Positions 17,640 to 26,720 of a DNA stretch of 64,000 nt are shown piece by piece (the stretch's first letter is position 1; each line of letters opens with the position of its first letter). The notes beneath the pieces are model-generated. The model had not been told where the DNA came from and did no database searches. It saw only the letters and a program-made list of their open reading frames with translations. This stretch comes from JANQPD01 sp963715655. GTDB lineage: Bacteria; Bacteroidota; Bacteroidia; Flavobacteriales; Schleiferiaceae. The position numbers were made by a program, and so were the translations under genes. The stretch spans positions 2,728,001 to 2,792,000 of the forward strand of contig OY970262.1 of the NCBI GenBank assembly GCA_963715655.1. The letters are read 5' to 3'.

Positions 17640-18578
17640 TTAATTCACTTTTACCAGCAATACATCAAACACAAGCGTTGCGTTAGGTGGTATTACGCCA
17701 CCTGCTCCACGGCTACCGTAAGCCAACTCACTTGGTATAATAAAACGCGCTTCTTGACCTTCTTTTAAAAGAGCTATACCCTCATCCCAGCCAGCAATTA
17801 CTTGACCAGTGCCTAGCTTAAAGCTTATTGGCTCACCACGTTTGGAAGAATCATCAAAAGTGCTACCATTCATAAGCATACCACGGTAATGTACCGCTAC
17901 GGTATCCCCTTTTTTAGGTTGTTTGGCATCAGCTTCGCCTTCCGCCATCAGCTTGTATTTCAGTCCACTTTTGGTTTCTTCAAAACCTTCTGTCAATTCA
18001 TCCAATTTAGCTTCGCCTTTTATACGTTCCTTTTCAGAAGCCGCTACTAAATCTTTCATACGGTTTTCAAAGATAGAAGCCGCATCAAACGCTTCAGCTG
18101 CATCACCTACGCGCACAATTTCTAATGTTTCAATTTTATCGCCTTGCGCAATAGCATTTACAACATCTTGCCCTTTTAGTACTTCGCCAAAAATAGAATG
18201 CTTGTCATCTAACCAAGGTGTTTCTACATGCGTAATAAAAAACTGGCTACCATTAGTACCTGGCCCTGCATTGGCCATACTAAGCTTACCCGGAGCATCG
18301 TGTCTAAGGCTGCTATCAAATTCATCAGGAAAATTATATCCCGGGCCACCGGAGCCTGTGCCTTGAGGATCGCCACCTTGTACCATAAAGTTGTCTATTA
18401 CTCTATGAAAACTAAGTCCATCATAATAAGGAACGCCTTGCTCTTTGGCTGAATTCTTTATTTTTCCTTCTGCTAAACCCACAAAATTAGCCACCGTTAC
18501 AGGGGTTTTTTCGTAGGTAAGTTCAGCTAAAATTTCTCCTTTTGAGGTATTAAACCTCGCATACAATCCGTTTTCCAT
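17640..18578 (-). CDS. Cyclophilin-FKBP fusion peptidyl-prolyl isomerase
   Basis: The 312-residue protein has an N-terminal cyclophilin domain (about 5-170; FHRVIDNFMVQGGDPQGTGSG and GSQFFITH) and a C-terminal FKBP domain (about 205-312; VHYRGMLMNGSTFDDS ... VIAGWDEGIALLKEG ... LAYGSRGAGGVIPPNATLVFDV). No signal peptide is visible, unlike the neighbouring homologue, so it may act in the cytoplasm. Both isomerase families catalyse proline cis-trans isomerisation during folding. It is last in the nrnA-gldI-PPIase-PPIase run, four bases after the upstream gene. Confidence 0.94.
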   Translation of the reverse strand: MENGLYARFNTSKGEILAELTYEKTPVTVANFVGLAEGKIKNSAKEQGVPYYDGLSFHRVIDNFMVQGGDPQGTGSGGPGYNFPDEFDSSLRHDAPGKLSMANAGPGTNGSQFFITHVETPWLDDKHSIFGEVLKGQDVVNAIAQGDKIETLEIVRVGDAAEAFDAASIFENRMKDLVAASEKERIKGEAKLDELTEGFEETKSGLKYKLMAEGEADAKQPKKGDTVAVHYRGMLMNGSTFDDSSKRGEPISFKLGTGQVIAGWDEGIALLKEGQEARFIIPSELAYGSRGAGGVIPPNATLVFDVLLVKVN

Positions 18579-18582
18579 TAAT

Positions 18583-19656
18583 CTATTTTATGGCTACTAT
18601 TTCGGTTTCAAAAATTAAATACGAGTTTGCAGGAATTACTGGCGGGTAGCCACGCTCGCCATAACCTAAACTTGGCGGGATAATCAATTTGTATTTATCA
18701 CCCACTTTCATCATAGCTAAGGCTTCTTTCCATCCGGCAATTACCTGACCTTGAGGCCCTACTTGCACTTCAATAGGCTCATAAGGGCGTTGTGGGTTAT
18801 AGGATCCAGCTTCTTTAGCTAATTCTTCTAAACTGGTGTCAAACAAACTTCCATCAGGTAAATAACCTGCGTAATTTACTTTTACAAACTGCCCAATTTC
18901 TGGCTTTGGTCCGTCACCTTCTTTTAACACTACGTAGTACAAACCACTACCGGTAGGCGTTGCACCTTCCAATAATTTCTCATTTTCTTTAGCCACACGT
19001 GCCGCATCTTCTTGTTTGCGCTTTTCTGCTACTTCTTGCTGCTCAGTAAATTGTTTAGCAGCATCAAAATCTTTGGCTTCTTTTCCTTTACGGATGATTT
19101 CCACCTTTTCCATTACATCATTTTGGGCAATTTTGTTTACCACATCCATGCCCTCTATTACTTTACCAAACACACTATGTTTATCGTTTAACCAAGGTGT
19201 TTCCTTGTGTGTAATAAAAAATTGACTGCCGTTTGTACCAGGACCACTATTGGCCATAGAAAACATACCCGGACCATCATGGCGTAAACTTGGGTCAAAC
19301 TCATCGGCAAAAGAATAGCCTGGGCCACCAGAACCTGTGCCTTGTGGATCTCCACCTTGAATCATAAAATCTGCAATTACACGGTGAAATTTTAATCCGT
19401 TGTAAAACGGCTCACCCATAGCTTTTTCTTTATTTTCGATGGTACCTTCGGCTAAGCCTACAAAGTTAGCTACGGTTAAGGGCACTTTTTGGTAGTATAA
19501 CTCTCCAAAAATATCCCCTTTGGCTGTGGTTATTTTTACATACATACCATCTTTTAGCTCCATTTTTTTACCATTTACGGTTACGGAGTTTTGCGAAGTA
19601 CAAGAGGTGGCAAAGGCAACTAAGGCTACAGCCAACAACATGGTTTTTTTAATCAT
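18583..19656 (-). CDS. Exported cyclophilin-FKBP fusion lipoprotein
   Basis: The 357-residue protein is a paralogue of the next gene with an added N-terminal lipoprotein signal (lipobox TSC at about residue 19). The cyclophilin domain (about 40-200) shows FHRVIADFMIQGGDPQGTGSG and GSQFFITH. A glutamate/lysine-rich linker of about 35 residues leads to the FKBP domain (about 240-357; VNYAGYLPDGSLFDTS, VIAGWKEALAMM, LGYGERGYPPVIPANSYLIFE). It probably folds envelope proteins in the periplasm. Its ATG overlaps the stop of gldI (ATGA). Confidence 0.94.
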   Translation of the reverse strand: MIKKTMLLAVALVAFATSCTSQNSVTVNGKKMELKDGMYVKITTAKGDIFGELYYQKVPLTVANFVGLAEGTIENKEKAMGEPFYNGLKFHRVIADFMIQGGDPQGTGSGGPGYSFADEFDPSLRHDGPGMFSMANSGPGTNGSQFFITHKETPWLNDKHSVFGKVIEGMDVVNKIAQNDVMEKVEIIRKGKEAKDFDAAKQFTEQQEVAEKRKQEDAARVAKENEKLLEGATPTGSGLYYVVLKEGDGPKPEIGQFVKVNYAGYLPDGSLFDTSLEELAKEAGSYNPQRPYEPIEVQVGPQGQVIAGWKEALAMMKVGDKYKLIIPPSLGYGERGYPPVIPANSYLIFETEIVAIK

Positions 19657-20222
19657 TCCTTTTTTTGTTTTTCTAATTTTAAGAGCTTTATTTTATAAAT
19701 CAATGCGGTAACGGGCGGCACTCTATTTTGGTCTCCGGCCACGCCAAACGCAAGGTGCGAAGGTAATATAAACAAACCCTCATCACCAAGTCCTAAGCGT
19801 TTTAAAGCCTCATGTACACCAATTTCTGCATCTTGCTTATCAATACGCAATTGCCGCAAGCCTGTTTCTTTGGCCGAGTAAATTTCGCTACCATTTAACA
19901 AGCTTATCGAATAATCAAACAGGACATCATCTCCTGATTCAGCATTTTCTCCGGCCACACTATCGGTGGTAATAGCGTAATACATACCGGTGCCGGTGCG
20001 TGTAAACTTTATTTTTCTATCGGCTATATAGTCTTCTATGCTTTTACGTTCGCGCTTTAAAAAATTACGCTGGTTTTCTATTTGACTTTCTACTGATTGT
20101 GGTGGCGCTTGGCTTGGTTTAGCCTTATCACTAGAAGAACCACATTGACAACTTATTAGGGTTATAAATGTGAGCATTAACAGAAATGGTGCGCTTAACC
20201 ACTTTTTATTTTGATAATACAC
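19653..20222 (-). CDS. gldI: GldI-like gliding-associated FKBP-type peptidyl-prolyl isomerase lipoprotein
   Basis: The 189-residue protein starts at a GTG and has a lipoprotein signal (LISC, about residue 25), a proline/serine-rich stretch, and a degenerate FKBP domain (VLFDYSISLLNGSEIYSA ... ALKRLGLGDEGLFILPSHLAFGVAG ... VPPVTALIYKIKLL). This matches GldI of gliding Bacteroidota, a lipoprotein needed for stability of the gliding/type IX secretion apparatus. No other gld gene lies in the window. It overlaps the following PPIase gene by four bases. Confidence 0.83.
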   Translation of the reverse strand: MYYQNKKWLSAPFLLMLTFITLISCQCGSSSDKAKPSQAPPQSVESQIENQRNFLKRERKSIEDYIADRKIKFTRTGTGMYYAITTDSVAGENAESGDDVLFDYSISLLNGSEIYSAKETGLRQLRIDKQDAEIGVHEALKRLGLGDEGLFILPSHLAFGVAGDQNRVPPVTALIYKIKLLKLEKQKKE

Positions 20223-20381
20223 GTGTGTTTTTTTGTTATTCGTTACTGGTTATTTGTTAACGTTACGGGAAATCCTTTAATAACCTCATCTCCTTACTAT
20301 CGCAATCGCTTCGAAAGGTAAATTCCGTATTCACCGTTTCTTTATCCCATCTCCTTACCAACCCTCCCGTAAGCAAGCTCC

Positions 20382-21392
20382 CTACACCTGCCTTTTTAAT
20401 ATCTCTGGCAACAATCCTCTCACCTTTTCCACCGTTTCTGTAAATCCTAAATAAGAAACACCACCCGCAGCGTTTTTATGACCTCCGCCTTCAAAATAAT
20501 CACGTGCAAATTGATTTACATCAAAATTACCCTTACTTCTAAAGCTAATTTTAGTTTTCTCATCCTGTTCGGTAAGAAAAATGCTTACCACCATTCCACT
20601 TAGGGATAAGCCATAGTTTACAAAACCTTCGGTATCTCCTTTTTTATAATGATGTTGATTTAACTCTTTTTGCGAAAGTGGAATCAGCACTGTTTTCTCC
20701 GCATCATATACTTCCATATTCTCTAACGCTACACCAAGCAGTTTTAATCTATTGCGGCTGTTGCTATCATACAAGGCACTCGCAATATCGTGTGGTATTG
20801 CTCCTGCCTCCAATAAAGTGGCAACCACGCGGTGAGTTGTAGGGCTAGTGCTGCTAAATCTAAAGTTTCCGGTATCTGTCATTATTCCTGCGTATAAACA
20901 GGTAGCAATATTTGCATCAAGTATGGGTAACCAACTCATAGCCTCGGCAAAATGATAAATCATTTCACAGGTACTGCTCATAGCTGTATCGGAATACACT
21001 ACATCAGGCCAATCTTCCGGTTGCTGATGGTGATCTATTAAAATACGTTTAGCCGTGATGTTGCGCAACGCAGTTTCCATAGGGCCACTTCTTCCATAGG
21101 CGTTATAATCTAAGTGGAAAATAAGATCGGCTTGATTTAAAAACTGTGCGCTAGGCAGATTTTCTTCAAACACCAGCACCAAGTTGTTTTGCGGTAAAAA
21201 ATTTAGAGATTCAGCGTAAGGTGTTGGTACAATTACGGTACTTTTTTTACCTATTTTTTGCAAAAGCAATTGTAAGCCTAAAGCAGCGCCCATAGCATCA
21301 GCATCGGGGCTTAAATGATTGGTAATTACAATGTTTTGAGCGGCTTTTATAAGTGCTTGTGCTTGCTGCACCGCTTTTTGAGATATTGACAT
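20382..21392 (-). CDS. nrnA: DHH family bifunctional oligoribonuclease / PAP phosphatase
   Basis: With the ATG at 21392 (MSISQKAVQQ) the protein has 336 residues; a longer in-frame extension to 21500 would overlap the divergent permease gene and lacks homologous character. The DHH domain has HLSPDADAMGAALGL and LIDHHQQP; the DHHA1 domain ends in GGGHKNAAGG. It degrades nanoRNAs and converts pAp to AMP. It heads the run toward gldI and the two PPIases, with a 159-base spacer that shows no gene. Confidence 0.93.
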   Translation of the reverse strand: MSISQKAVQQAQALIKAAQNIVITNHLSPDADAMGAALGLQLLLQKIGKKSTVIVPTPYAESLNFLPQNNLVLVFEENLPSAQFLNQADLIFHLDYNAYGRSGPMETALRNITAKRILIDHHQQPEDWPDVVYSDTAMSSTCEMIYHFAEAMSWLPILDANIATCLYAGIMTDTGNFRFSSTSPTTHRVVATLLEAGAIPHDIASALYDSNSRNRLKLLGVALENMEVYDAEKTVLIPLSQKELNQHHYKKGDTEGFVNYGLSLSGMVVSIFLTEQDEKTKISFRSKGNFDVNQFARDYFEGGGHKNAAGGVSYLGFTETVEKVRGLLPEILKRQV

Positions 21393-21482
21393 AGCGGCAA
21401 ATATACAGACCAATGGACGGGTAATTAAGCGCTTTTTTTGGTAAACTATGTAATCCACTAATTGCCCTATATTGCCGCCTCT

Positions 21483-22778
21483 ATGAATAAAAAAACACAA
21501 AACGCTTGGGCTTTTTATGATTGGGCTAATAGCGTGTATTCTTTAGTAATAAGTACGGCCGTTTTTCCTAACTACTTTGCTGCAGTTACCGAAAATTATT
21601 ATAATGGAGCCGATATTCCGTTTATGGGATTAACCATACCAAACACCAGTTTGTACTCCTATTCTCTGTCTTTTTCCTTTATCATCGTAGCGCTTATTTC
21701 TCCCATTTTATCAGGTATTGCCGATCATACGGGTAAGAAAAAAGGCTTTTTACGTTTTTTTGCCAATTTAGGGGCCTTAGGTTGCGCCTCTCTTTTCTTT
21801 TTTGATGGCAGCAATCTTTGGCTTGGCTTATTGGGCAGCATAGTAGCCAGCATTGGTTTTTGGGGCAGTTTGGTATTCTATAATTCCTTTTTGCCTGAAG
21901 TTGCACCTCCAAAAAAGCAAGATAAACTAAGTGCTAAGGGTTTTGCTTTGGGCTACATTGGCGCTTCTATTTTACTGATTATTAATTTGGTAATGATTGA
22001 AAAACCTAATCTTTTTGGTTTAACTGATGCAGGGCAAGCATCGCGCATTAGCTTTTTAATGGTAGCCGTTTGGTGGGCCGGTTTTGCACATATAAGCTTA
22101 CGCAAATTTCCCAACAATCCGTTTAAACGAAAATCAGATGAACGCTACATATTTAAAGGTTTTAAGGAACTAAAAAAAGTGATAGCCGAATTGAAAAACG
22201 AAAAGAGCTTACGCAGATTTTTATACTCCTTTTTTGCCTTTAGCATGGGCGTACAAACGGTTATTTTACTGGCCAGCCTTTACGGAAGTTCTGAATTAGG
22301 TTTGGGTATTTCTGAGCTTATTGGTACTATTTTAATTATACAATTTGTAGGTATTGGGGGGGCTTATTTGTTCTCCTATCTAAGCAAGAAGTATGGAAAT
22401 TTTCAATCGCTTAAAATTAGCATTGTGCTTTGGGCGGTGCTTTGTTTTGCGGCTTATTCACTTAACGCCAATGACCCAAATGTGGCCTATAAATTTTATG
22501 CTTTAGGCGGATTGGTTGGCTTGGTAATGGGTGGCATACAAGCTATTAGCCGTAGTACGTATAGTAAGTTATTGCCCGAGGGAACACAATCTCACGCTAG
22601 CTTTTTTAGCTTTTATGATGTTACCGAAAAAGTGGCCATTGTATTAGGCACCTTTAGTTATGGCTACCTAATTTACCTTACGGGAAGTATGAAGTTGAGC
22701 GCTTTGGCGCTTAGCCTGTTTTTTGTAGCCGGCTTTATTTTATTAATGCGTACGCCCAAAACAAAGCACGTTTATTAA
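21483..22778 (+). CDS. MFS permease of the UMF1/Atg22-like family
   Basis: The ATG at 21483 (MNKKTQNAWAFYDWANS) gives 431 residues. The FYDWANSVY motif at the N-terminus is diagnostic for the UMF1/Atg22-like major facilitator family. Twelve hydrophobic segments and a central charged loop (FKGFKELKKVIAEL) are visible. The substrate is unknown; yeast Atg22 exports vacuolar amino acids. It is divergent from nrnA (90 bases between starts). Confidence 0.9.
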   Translation: MNKKTQNAWAFYDWANSVYSLVISTAVFPNYFAAVTENYYNGADIPFMGLTIPNTSLYSYSLSFSFIIVALISPILSGIADHTGKKKGFLRFFANLGALGCASLFFFDGSNLWLGLLGSIVASIGFWGSLVFYNSFLPEVAPPKKQDKLSAKGFALGYIGASILLIINLVMIEKPNLFGLTDAGQASRISFLMVAVWWAGFAHISLRKFPNNPFKRKSDERYIFKGFKELKKVIAELKNEKSLRRFLYSFFAFSMGVQTVILLASLYGSSELGLGISELIGTILIIQFVGIGGAYLFSYLSKKYGNFQSLKISIVLWAVLCFAAYSLNANDPNVAYKFYALGGLVGLVMGGIQAISRSTYSKLLPEGTQSHASFFSFYDVTEKVAIVLGTFSYGYLIYLTGSMKLSALALSLFFVAGFILLMRTPKTKHVY

Positions 22779-22823
22779 GCATAGCAAGTTCTATAATAAC
22801 TAGCACTTAAAATTGCCTAATAT

Positions 22824-23216
22824 TTATTTTGGAAAAATAACTGCTGCATTATCTATGCGTACTTCACCCATTAAATCGTCATAACTAATAACGCGGCCTT
22901 TTACAATTACTTTTAAACCTGATTTGTAATTGGATGCATCAAAATCATCTGCCATAGCGCAAATAATTCCGGGTTCTAAAATTATTTGCTTTTCACTTAC
23001 TTCTGAAACAATTCCCTTTACTTCTGTGGTTTGCTCTAAATAAAGTGTTTGTGCCGTTTCTAAATTTTCGGTAAACTCCTTTAAAAGATGATCGGCAGCA
23101 ATGTTTACAGTGGCTTCTTCACTTTGCACATCTCTATGTGGCTTATGAAACACATAAAAATATCCCGCTAAGGCGATACCTAAAATTACAAGTACAGCTA
23201 TTAAAACTTTTTTCAT
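22824..23216 (-). CDS. tRNA_anti-like (OB-fold) membrane-anchored protein
   Basis: The 130-residue protein has one N-terminal hydrophobic anchor (about 3-23) and a single OB-fold-like beta domain: EVKGIVSEVSEKQIILEPG, then VIVKGRVISYDDLMGEVRIDNAAVI. This pattern fits the tRNA_anti-like family found in Bacteroidota. It should face the periplasm; the ligand is unknown. It is convergent with the UMF1 permease and divergent from the cytochrome-like gene at 23384. Confidence 0.75.
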   Translation of the reverse strand: MKKVLIAVLVILGIALAGYFYVFHKPHRDVQSEEATVNIAADHLLKEFTENLETAQTLYLEQTTEVKGIVSEVSEKQIILEPGIICAMADDFDASNYKSGLKVIVKGRVISYDDLMGEVRIDNAAVIFPK

Positions 23217-23383
23217 TTTTTTGGAAAATTTGATGCTGAAAGGTAGGTGAATTTATTTCATAGCAAACTTAATACAACCATTTACCGTAAATTTTTAAAG
23301 AAGCTATTTATTCAAAAACACTAGCTTGCGGCACTTTACTTTATACGATTACAAGGCCGTATATACTAATACTGATATAGAAT

Positions 23384-23746
23384 ATGAAAAGAAAAATTAT
23401 ATTGTTTTCGCTAATAGTTTTCACCTTCGGGTGCTCTTATGAAAACAAAGAAGAGCTTTTTCCGGCTGCAGCCGAATGCGAAACGGAGGATATTAGCTTC
23501 TCTGCCTTTATAAAACCGTTGTCGGAAAGAAGCTGTGCTAAAGCAGGTTGTCATGTAGGCTCGTTTCCGAGTGCCAATTTAGATTTATCAGATTATGAAG
23601 GTTTAAAACAAATTGCCGATGACGGTCAGTTTGTAGGTAGAATTACAGAGACTTCGGGGAGTTTAATGCCGCAAGATGGCGCCCTACCCCAATGTGAGAT
23701 TTTAAAAATAACTTCTTGGGTACAAGCTGGTGCCCCTAACAATTAA
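23384..23746 (+). CDS. Cytochrome c-like lipoprotein with a CX4CH motif
   Basis: The 120-residue protein has a lipobox (FTFGC at residue 17) and a compact domain with SCAKAGCH, a C-x4-C-H arrangement instead of the standard CXXCH haem site. Downstream are LDLSDYEGL, SLMPQDGALP and a final WVQAGAPNN, the layout of small monohaem cytochrome domains that supply a distal Met. Haem attachment is inferred, and a non-haem disulfide domain is the alternative. It is the first of three closely spaced genes with YceI and DUF5777 proteins, so it may donate or accept electrons in the envelope. Confidence 0.7.
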   Translation: MKRKIILFSLIVFTFGCSYENKEELFPAAAECETEDISFSAFIKPLSERSCAKAGCHVGSFPSANLDLSDYEGLKQIADDGQFVGRITETSGSLMPQDGALPQCEILKITSWVQAGAPNN

Positions 23747-23757
23747 ATTTAAGAGAA

Positions 23758-24300
23758 ATGAAGAATGTAGTATTATGTGTGGCCCTGCTATTTGCCGGTT
23801 CACTTTCTGCCCAAAAATTAATGACGCGCAATGGTTTTGTAAAATTCTTTTCGGATGGTGCAGTAGAAGATATTGAAGCGCAAAATAATCAGGTAAGCAG
23901 CATTATTAACCTAAGTGATGGTCAGTTTGCATTTAGCGTGCCTATTAAAGGGTTTAAATTTGAAAAAGCTTTAATGCAAGAGCATTTCAATGAAAACTAT
24001 ATGGAAAGTGGTGAATTTCCGAATGGTACTTTTAAAGGCACATTGAAAGGTTACGAAAGTATTGATTTAACCAAAGATGGCTCTTATGATTTAATCATGG
24101 AAGGCGTTATGAACATCCATGGAACAGACCAAAAAATTTCAGAAAAGGTGAAAATTGAGGTGAATAGTGGTGTACTTTCTTTGAATAGCAGCTTTAATTT
24201 AAGACCGGAAGATTACGGAGTGAAAATTCCGGCTTCCAAAAAAGATAATATTGCAAGTACATTGCAACTAACCGTAAAAATGACCTATGCCAAAAAATAA
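23758..24300 (+). CDS. YceI family periplasmic lipid-binding-like protein
   Basis: The 180-residue protein has a signal peptide (about 1-18, ending LSAQK) and a YceI-type beta-barrel core (FKFEKALMQEHFNENYMES, FKGTLKGYESIDL, YGVKIPASKKDNIASTLQL). YceI proteins bind isoprenoid quinones or long lipids in the periplasm. It begins 11 bases after the cytochrome-like gene and overlaps the DUF5777 gene by 14 bases, so the three form an operon. Confidence 0.88.
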   Translation: MKNVVLCVALLFAGSLSAQKLMTRNGFVKFFSDGAVEDIEAQNNQVSSIINLSDGQFAFSVPIKGFKFEKALMQEHFNENYMESGEFPNGTFKGTLKGYESIDLTKDGSYDLIMEGVMNIHGTDQKISEKVKIEVNSGVLSLNSSFNLRPEDYGVKIPASKKDNIASTLQLTVKMTYAKK

Positions 24301-25237
24301 TTTCTTTAAAAGCATAAGGCTTGCGTTAACGCTTGCAGCGGCATGTTTCACAACTTCCAGTTTCGCTCAAGATGATTTGCTAGCGGAGCTTGAAGCAGAA
24401 GCAATACCTGAAACCAACTATACTTTTGCCACATTTAAAGGCACACGTATTGTAAACCTTCAATCTAATGAACTACCTGCAAAGGGTGTTTTACAATACA
24501 TGATTTTACACCGTTTTGGGGCTTTTAATGAAGATTTTTTTTACAATTTTTTAGGCCTTCACAATGCGCAAGTAAGGCTTACTTTAGATTATGGTATTAC
24601 CGATTGGTTAAACGTAGGTATTGGTCAAAGTTCTTTTCAAAAAATGTATGATGGTTTCGTAAAGTATCGTTTGTTACGCCAAAGCACAGGAAAGGTTAAT
24701 ATGCCAGTAAGTATCACTGGGTTTTCCAGCCTCTTTTATACCGCACAGCGCTTTAATGATGGTTTTGATAGACCAGTAGATACCCGTTTGAGCTTTGTAC
24801 ATGAATTAGTAATTGCCAGAAAATTTAATAAGAACTTTAGTGCAGAAATTGTACCTACACTAGTACATTATAACTTGGTAGATGCTGCTAGTCAAAGCAA
24901 TGACGTGTTTGCCATTGGTATAGGCGCCCGTTATAAAATCACCAAAATGCATGCTTTGTCTATTGAATATGTACCGCAATTAACACCTTATAAAATTCAA
25001 GACCTGAATGATAACAACCAGTTAGTTACTAAAAATTCTAACAATGCATTGTCGGTTGGTTTTGATATTGAAACCGGAGGGCACGTTTTTCAACTGTTTT
25101 TAACTAATTCTCGTGGCGTAGCAGATCCATTGGTTTTTACACAAACCCCAGGAAGTTGGTTGGATGGTGATATTCACTTTGGATTTAACATTTCCAGAGT
25201 TTTTACCATTGTTCGGCCAAAAGAATTTCAGGAATGA
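24287..25237 (+). CDS. DUF5777 family beta-barrel protein
   Basis: The 316-residue protein has a signal peptide (about 1-28, SSFAQ) and a barrel-like mature part that matches DUF5777: the segment TFKGTRIVNLQS, then QYMILHRFGAFNE and LDYGITDWLNVGIG. DUF5777 barrels commonly accompany YceI and cytochrome-like proteins in Bacteroidota; the molecular role is unknown. It is the last gene of this operon and is followed after 82 bases by the IS3 element. Confidence 0.85.
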   Translation: MPKNNFFKSIRLALTLAAACFTTSSFAQDDLLAELEAEAIPETNYTFATFKGTRIVNLQSNELPAKGVLQYMILHRFGAFNEDFFYNFLGLHNAQVRLTLDYGITDWLNVGIGQSSFQKMYDGFVKYRLLRQSTGKVNMPVSITGFSSLFYTAQRFNDGFDRPVDTRLSFVHELVIARKFNKNFSAEIVPTLVHYNLVDAASQSNDVFAIGIGARYKITKMHALSIEYVPQLTPYKIQDLNDNNQLVTKNSNNALSVGFDIETGGHVFQLFLTNSRGVADPLVFTQTPGSWLDGDIHFGFNISRVFTIVRPKEFQE

Positions 25238-25319
25238 AATTGACTGGCTGAAGACTTGGTTGCAGGGGTACTTTAGTTGAATGTTAAGGGTTAGTCGTTA
25301 AGGGTTAAGCGTTGAAAGT

Positions 25320-25349
25320 TGACCTTCCCTAAATAGCGTTGACCGCTTT
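25320..25349. repeat. Left terminal inverted repeat of the IS3 element
   Basis: This 30-base end pairs with 26721-26750 at 22 positions. The shared blocks are TTCCCTAA near the outside and GTTGACCG further in. Confidence 0.75.
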
Positions 25350-25354
25350 GGTTA

Positions 25355-26257
25355 CTAATTTACTTTATCATTTTTCATTACCATCGGACAATTATGAGCC
25401 AGAGGGTGCTTTCTTGGGTTAAAGTTAAGCTGGCTAGATGCCAGCTTAACTTTAGTGTTACCTTCGGCATAAATAATCACCATCGGTCTTTCTTGGGTAG
25501 TCAAATTTATTAAAGTTTGCTTAAACCCAAGTGGAGTTTGCTCATTATTAAAAGCTAGGTGTAGCCTCTGCTTGTTATAATGGTTAACCGCTTTCTTCGT
25601 TTTTATTTTCAGTGTTTTAAAATTAGGGATGTGCCAGCGTTTTAAATATTCATTCTTAATGGTGCCATTTATTCTTTCTGCGTAGGCATTGTCTTGCGCC
25701 TTTTCACCCATGCTTATTGATATTTTCGCCCTATTTAGCATATCGGTATATTGCTTGCTGCTATACTGTGATCCCCTGTCTGAATGATGTATTGCCTTGT
25801 TTTGTTGGGATAGGGGTATTTTTCCTAATGCCATCTTTAAGGCTTTTGTATTGCTTTGGGCTCGCATATTGTCCGCTAGGTTGTACCCTAGTATTTCCTT
25901 GGTATATACATCTATGATAAATACCAAATAATAAAACCTACCGTTGAGTTCAAAGTAAGTAATATCGCTCTGCAATACCTGATGTGGGCGGCTCACCATC
26001 ATCCCTTCTATTAAGTTGGGGTAGTTAAACCAGCCTGGCAGGGTGGTTTTGGTGTAGTTTTTAATTGCCTTTACTCTGTAGCCTAGCCCTATAAATAGCT
26101 CGCAAAACTTATCTCGCCCCATAGTTTTGGGCTTTAGTGTTTTGTACATTTTTTCTACCCCACAGCCCGGATGTGCCTCCCGTAGTATGTCCACTTGTTG
26201 TGTTATCTCCATAAGTTCTTGGTCAAATGCCTGTTGCCTGTTCTTGGCTTGATGCAC
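25355..26257 (-). CDS. IS3-family transposase OrfB (DDE integrase domain)
   Basis: The frame from a GTG at 26257 gives 300 residues, but it stays open upstream through to the A8 tract at 26357-26364, which fits synthesis as an OrfAB fusion by -1 frameshifting rather than independent initiation. The rve/DDE core shows the first Asp in LQSDITYF, the second in HHSDRGSQYSS and the Glu in AYAERINGTIKNEY. An HTH_21-like region (YKTLKPKTMGRDKF) precedes it. It appears intact. Confidence 0.92.
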   Translation of the reverse strand: MHQAKNRQQAFDQELMEITQQVDILREAHPGCGVEKMYKTLKPKTMGRDKFCELFIGLGYRVKAIKNYTKTTLPGWFNYPNLIEGMMVSRPHQVLQSDITYFELNGRFYYLVFIIDVYTKEILGYNLADNMRAQSNTKALKMALGKIPLSQQNKAIHHSDRGSQYSSKQYTDMLNRAKISISMGEKAQDNAYAERINGTIKNEYLKRWHIPNFKTLKIKTKKAVNHYNKQRLHLAFNNEQTPLGFKQTLINLTTQERPMVIIYAEGNTKVKLASSQLNFNPRKHPLAHNCPMVMKNDKVN

Positions 26258-26307
26258 CGCTTGCTTGCTTACCCCAAGCAGGAGAAACAGACGGTTCAGG
26301 CTATATC

Positions 26308-26706
26308 CTACTTGTTCTTTATGTTCTTGGAACCACCAGAGTGTGGGGTGTTTGAGTTTTTTTTGATATCGATATCATAGTGTTCCTTGGCAAGGTCTAT
26401 CATCTTTTCTAGATAGTCTATGTTCATTTGCTTTTTACCCACAGCCTGTTCTAGCTCACGTACTTTTTTTTCTAATGCCTGTATTTTGTGTTGTTCACTG
26501 TCTTTCATCTCTACTATCTGAACAGATTTTTTGTTGTACTCAGAATATTTATATATCCAACGGTAAACCGTAACACTCTTTAGGCCATAATCCTTGGTAA
26601 GCTCCTGTACCGTTCGTTCACCGCTCTCATAGAGCTTTACCATCCGCAATTTAAAGGCTTCTGCGTAAAGTCGCTTGTGCCTGATCCTTTTTCCGTTTTT
26701 TAACAT
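26308..26706 (-). CDS. IS3-family transposase OrfA (helix-turn-helix)
   Basis: The 132-residue protein has an N-terminal helix-turn-helix (FKLRMVKLYESGERTVQEL, KDYGLKSVTVYRWI) that recognises IS ends, and a leucine-zipper-like coiled coil (IQALEKKVRELEQAVGKK) used for multimerisation. Its last 19 codons overlap the OrfB frame. The AAAAAAAAC slippery run lies at codons reading K-K-N. It appears intact. Confidence 0.9.
   Translation of the reverse strand: MLKNGKRIRHKRLYAEAFKLRMVKLYESGERTVQELTKDYGLKSVTVYRWIYKYSEYNKKSVQIVEMKDSEQHKIQALEKKVRELEQAVGKKQMNIDYLEKMIDLAKEHYDIDIKKNSNTPHSGGSKNIKNK
26357..26364 (-). other. A8 slippery site for -1 frameshift between OrfA and OrfB
   Basis: Eight consecutive A residues on the reverse strand, followed by C, are read in OrfA as AAA-AAA-AAC. 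Slipping back one base gives AAA-AAA-AAA-CTC and enters the open OrfB frame. Such A-runs drive programmed frameshifting in many IS3 elements. Confidence 0.75.
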
Positions 26707-26720
26707 CTAACTTCTGTTTA

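Noticed and set aside
17923..18366. A 147-codon open frame antisense to the cyclophilin-FKBP gene
   Set aside because: It lies wholly inside a well-supported gene, has no family resemblance and shows the Ser/Pro/Leu-rich composition expected of an antisense shadow.
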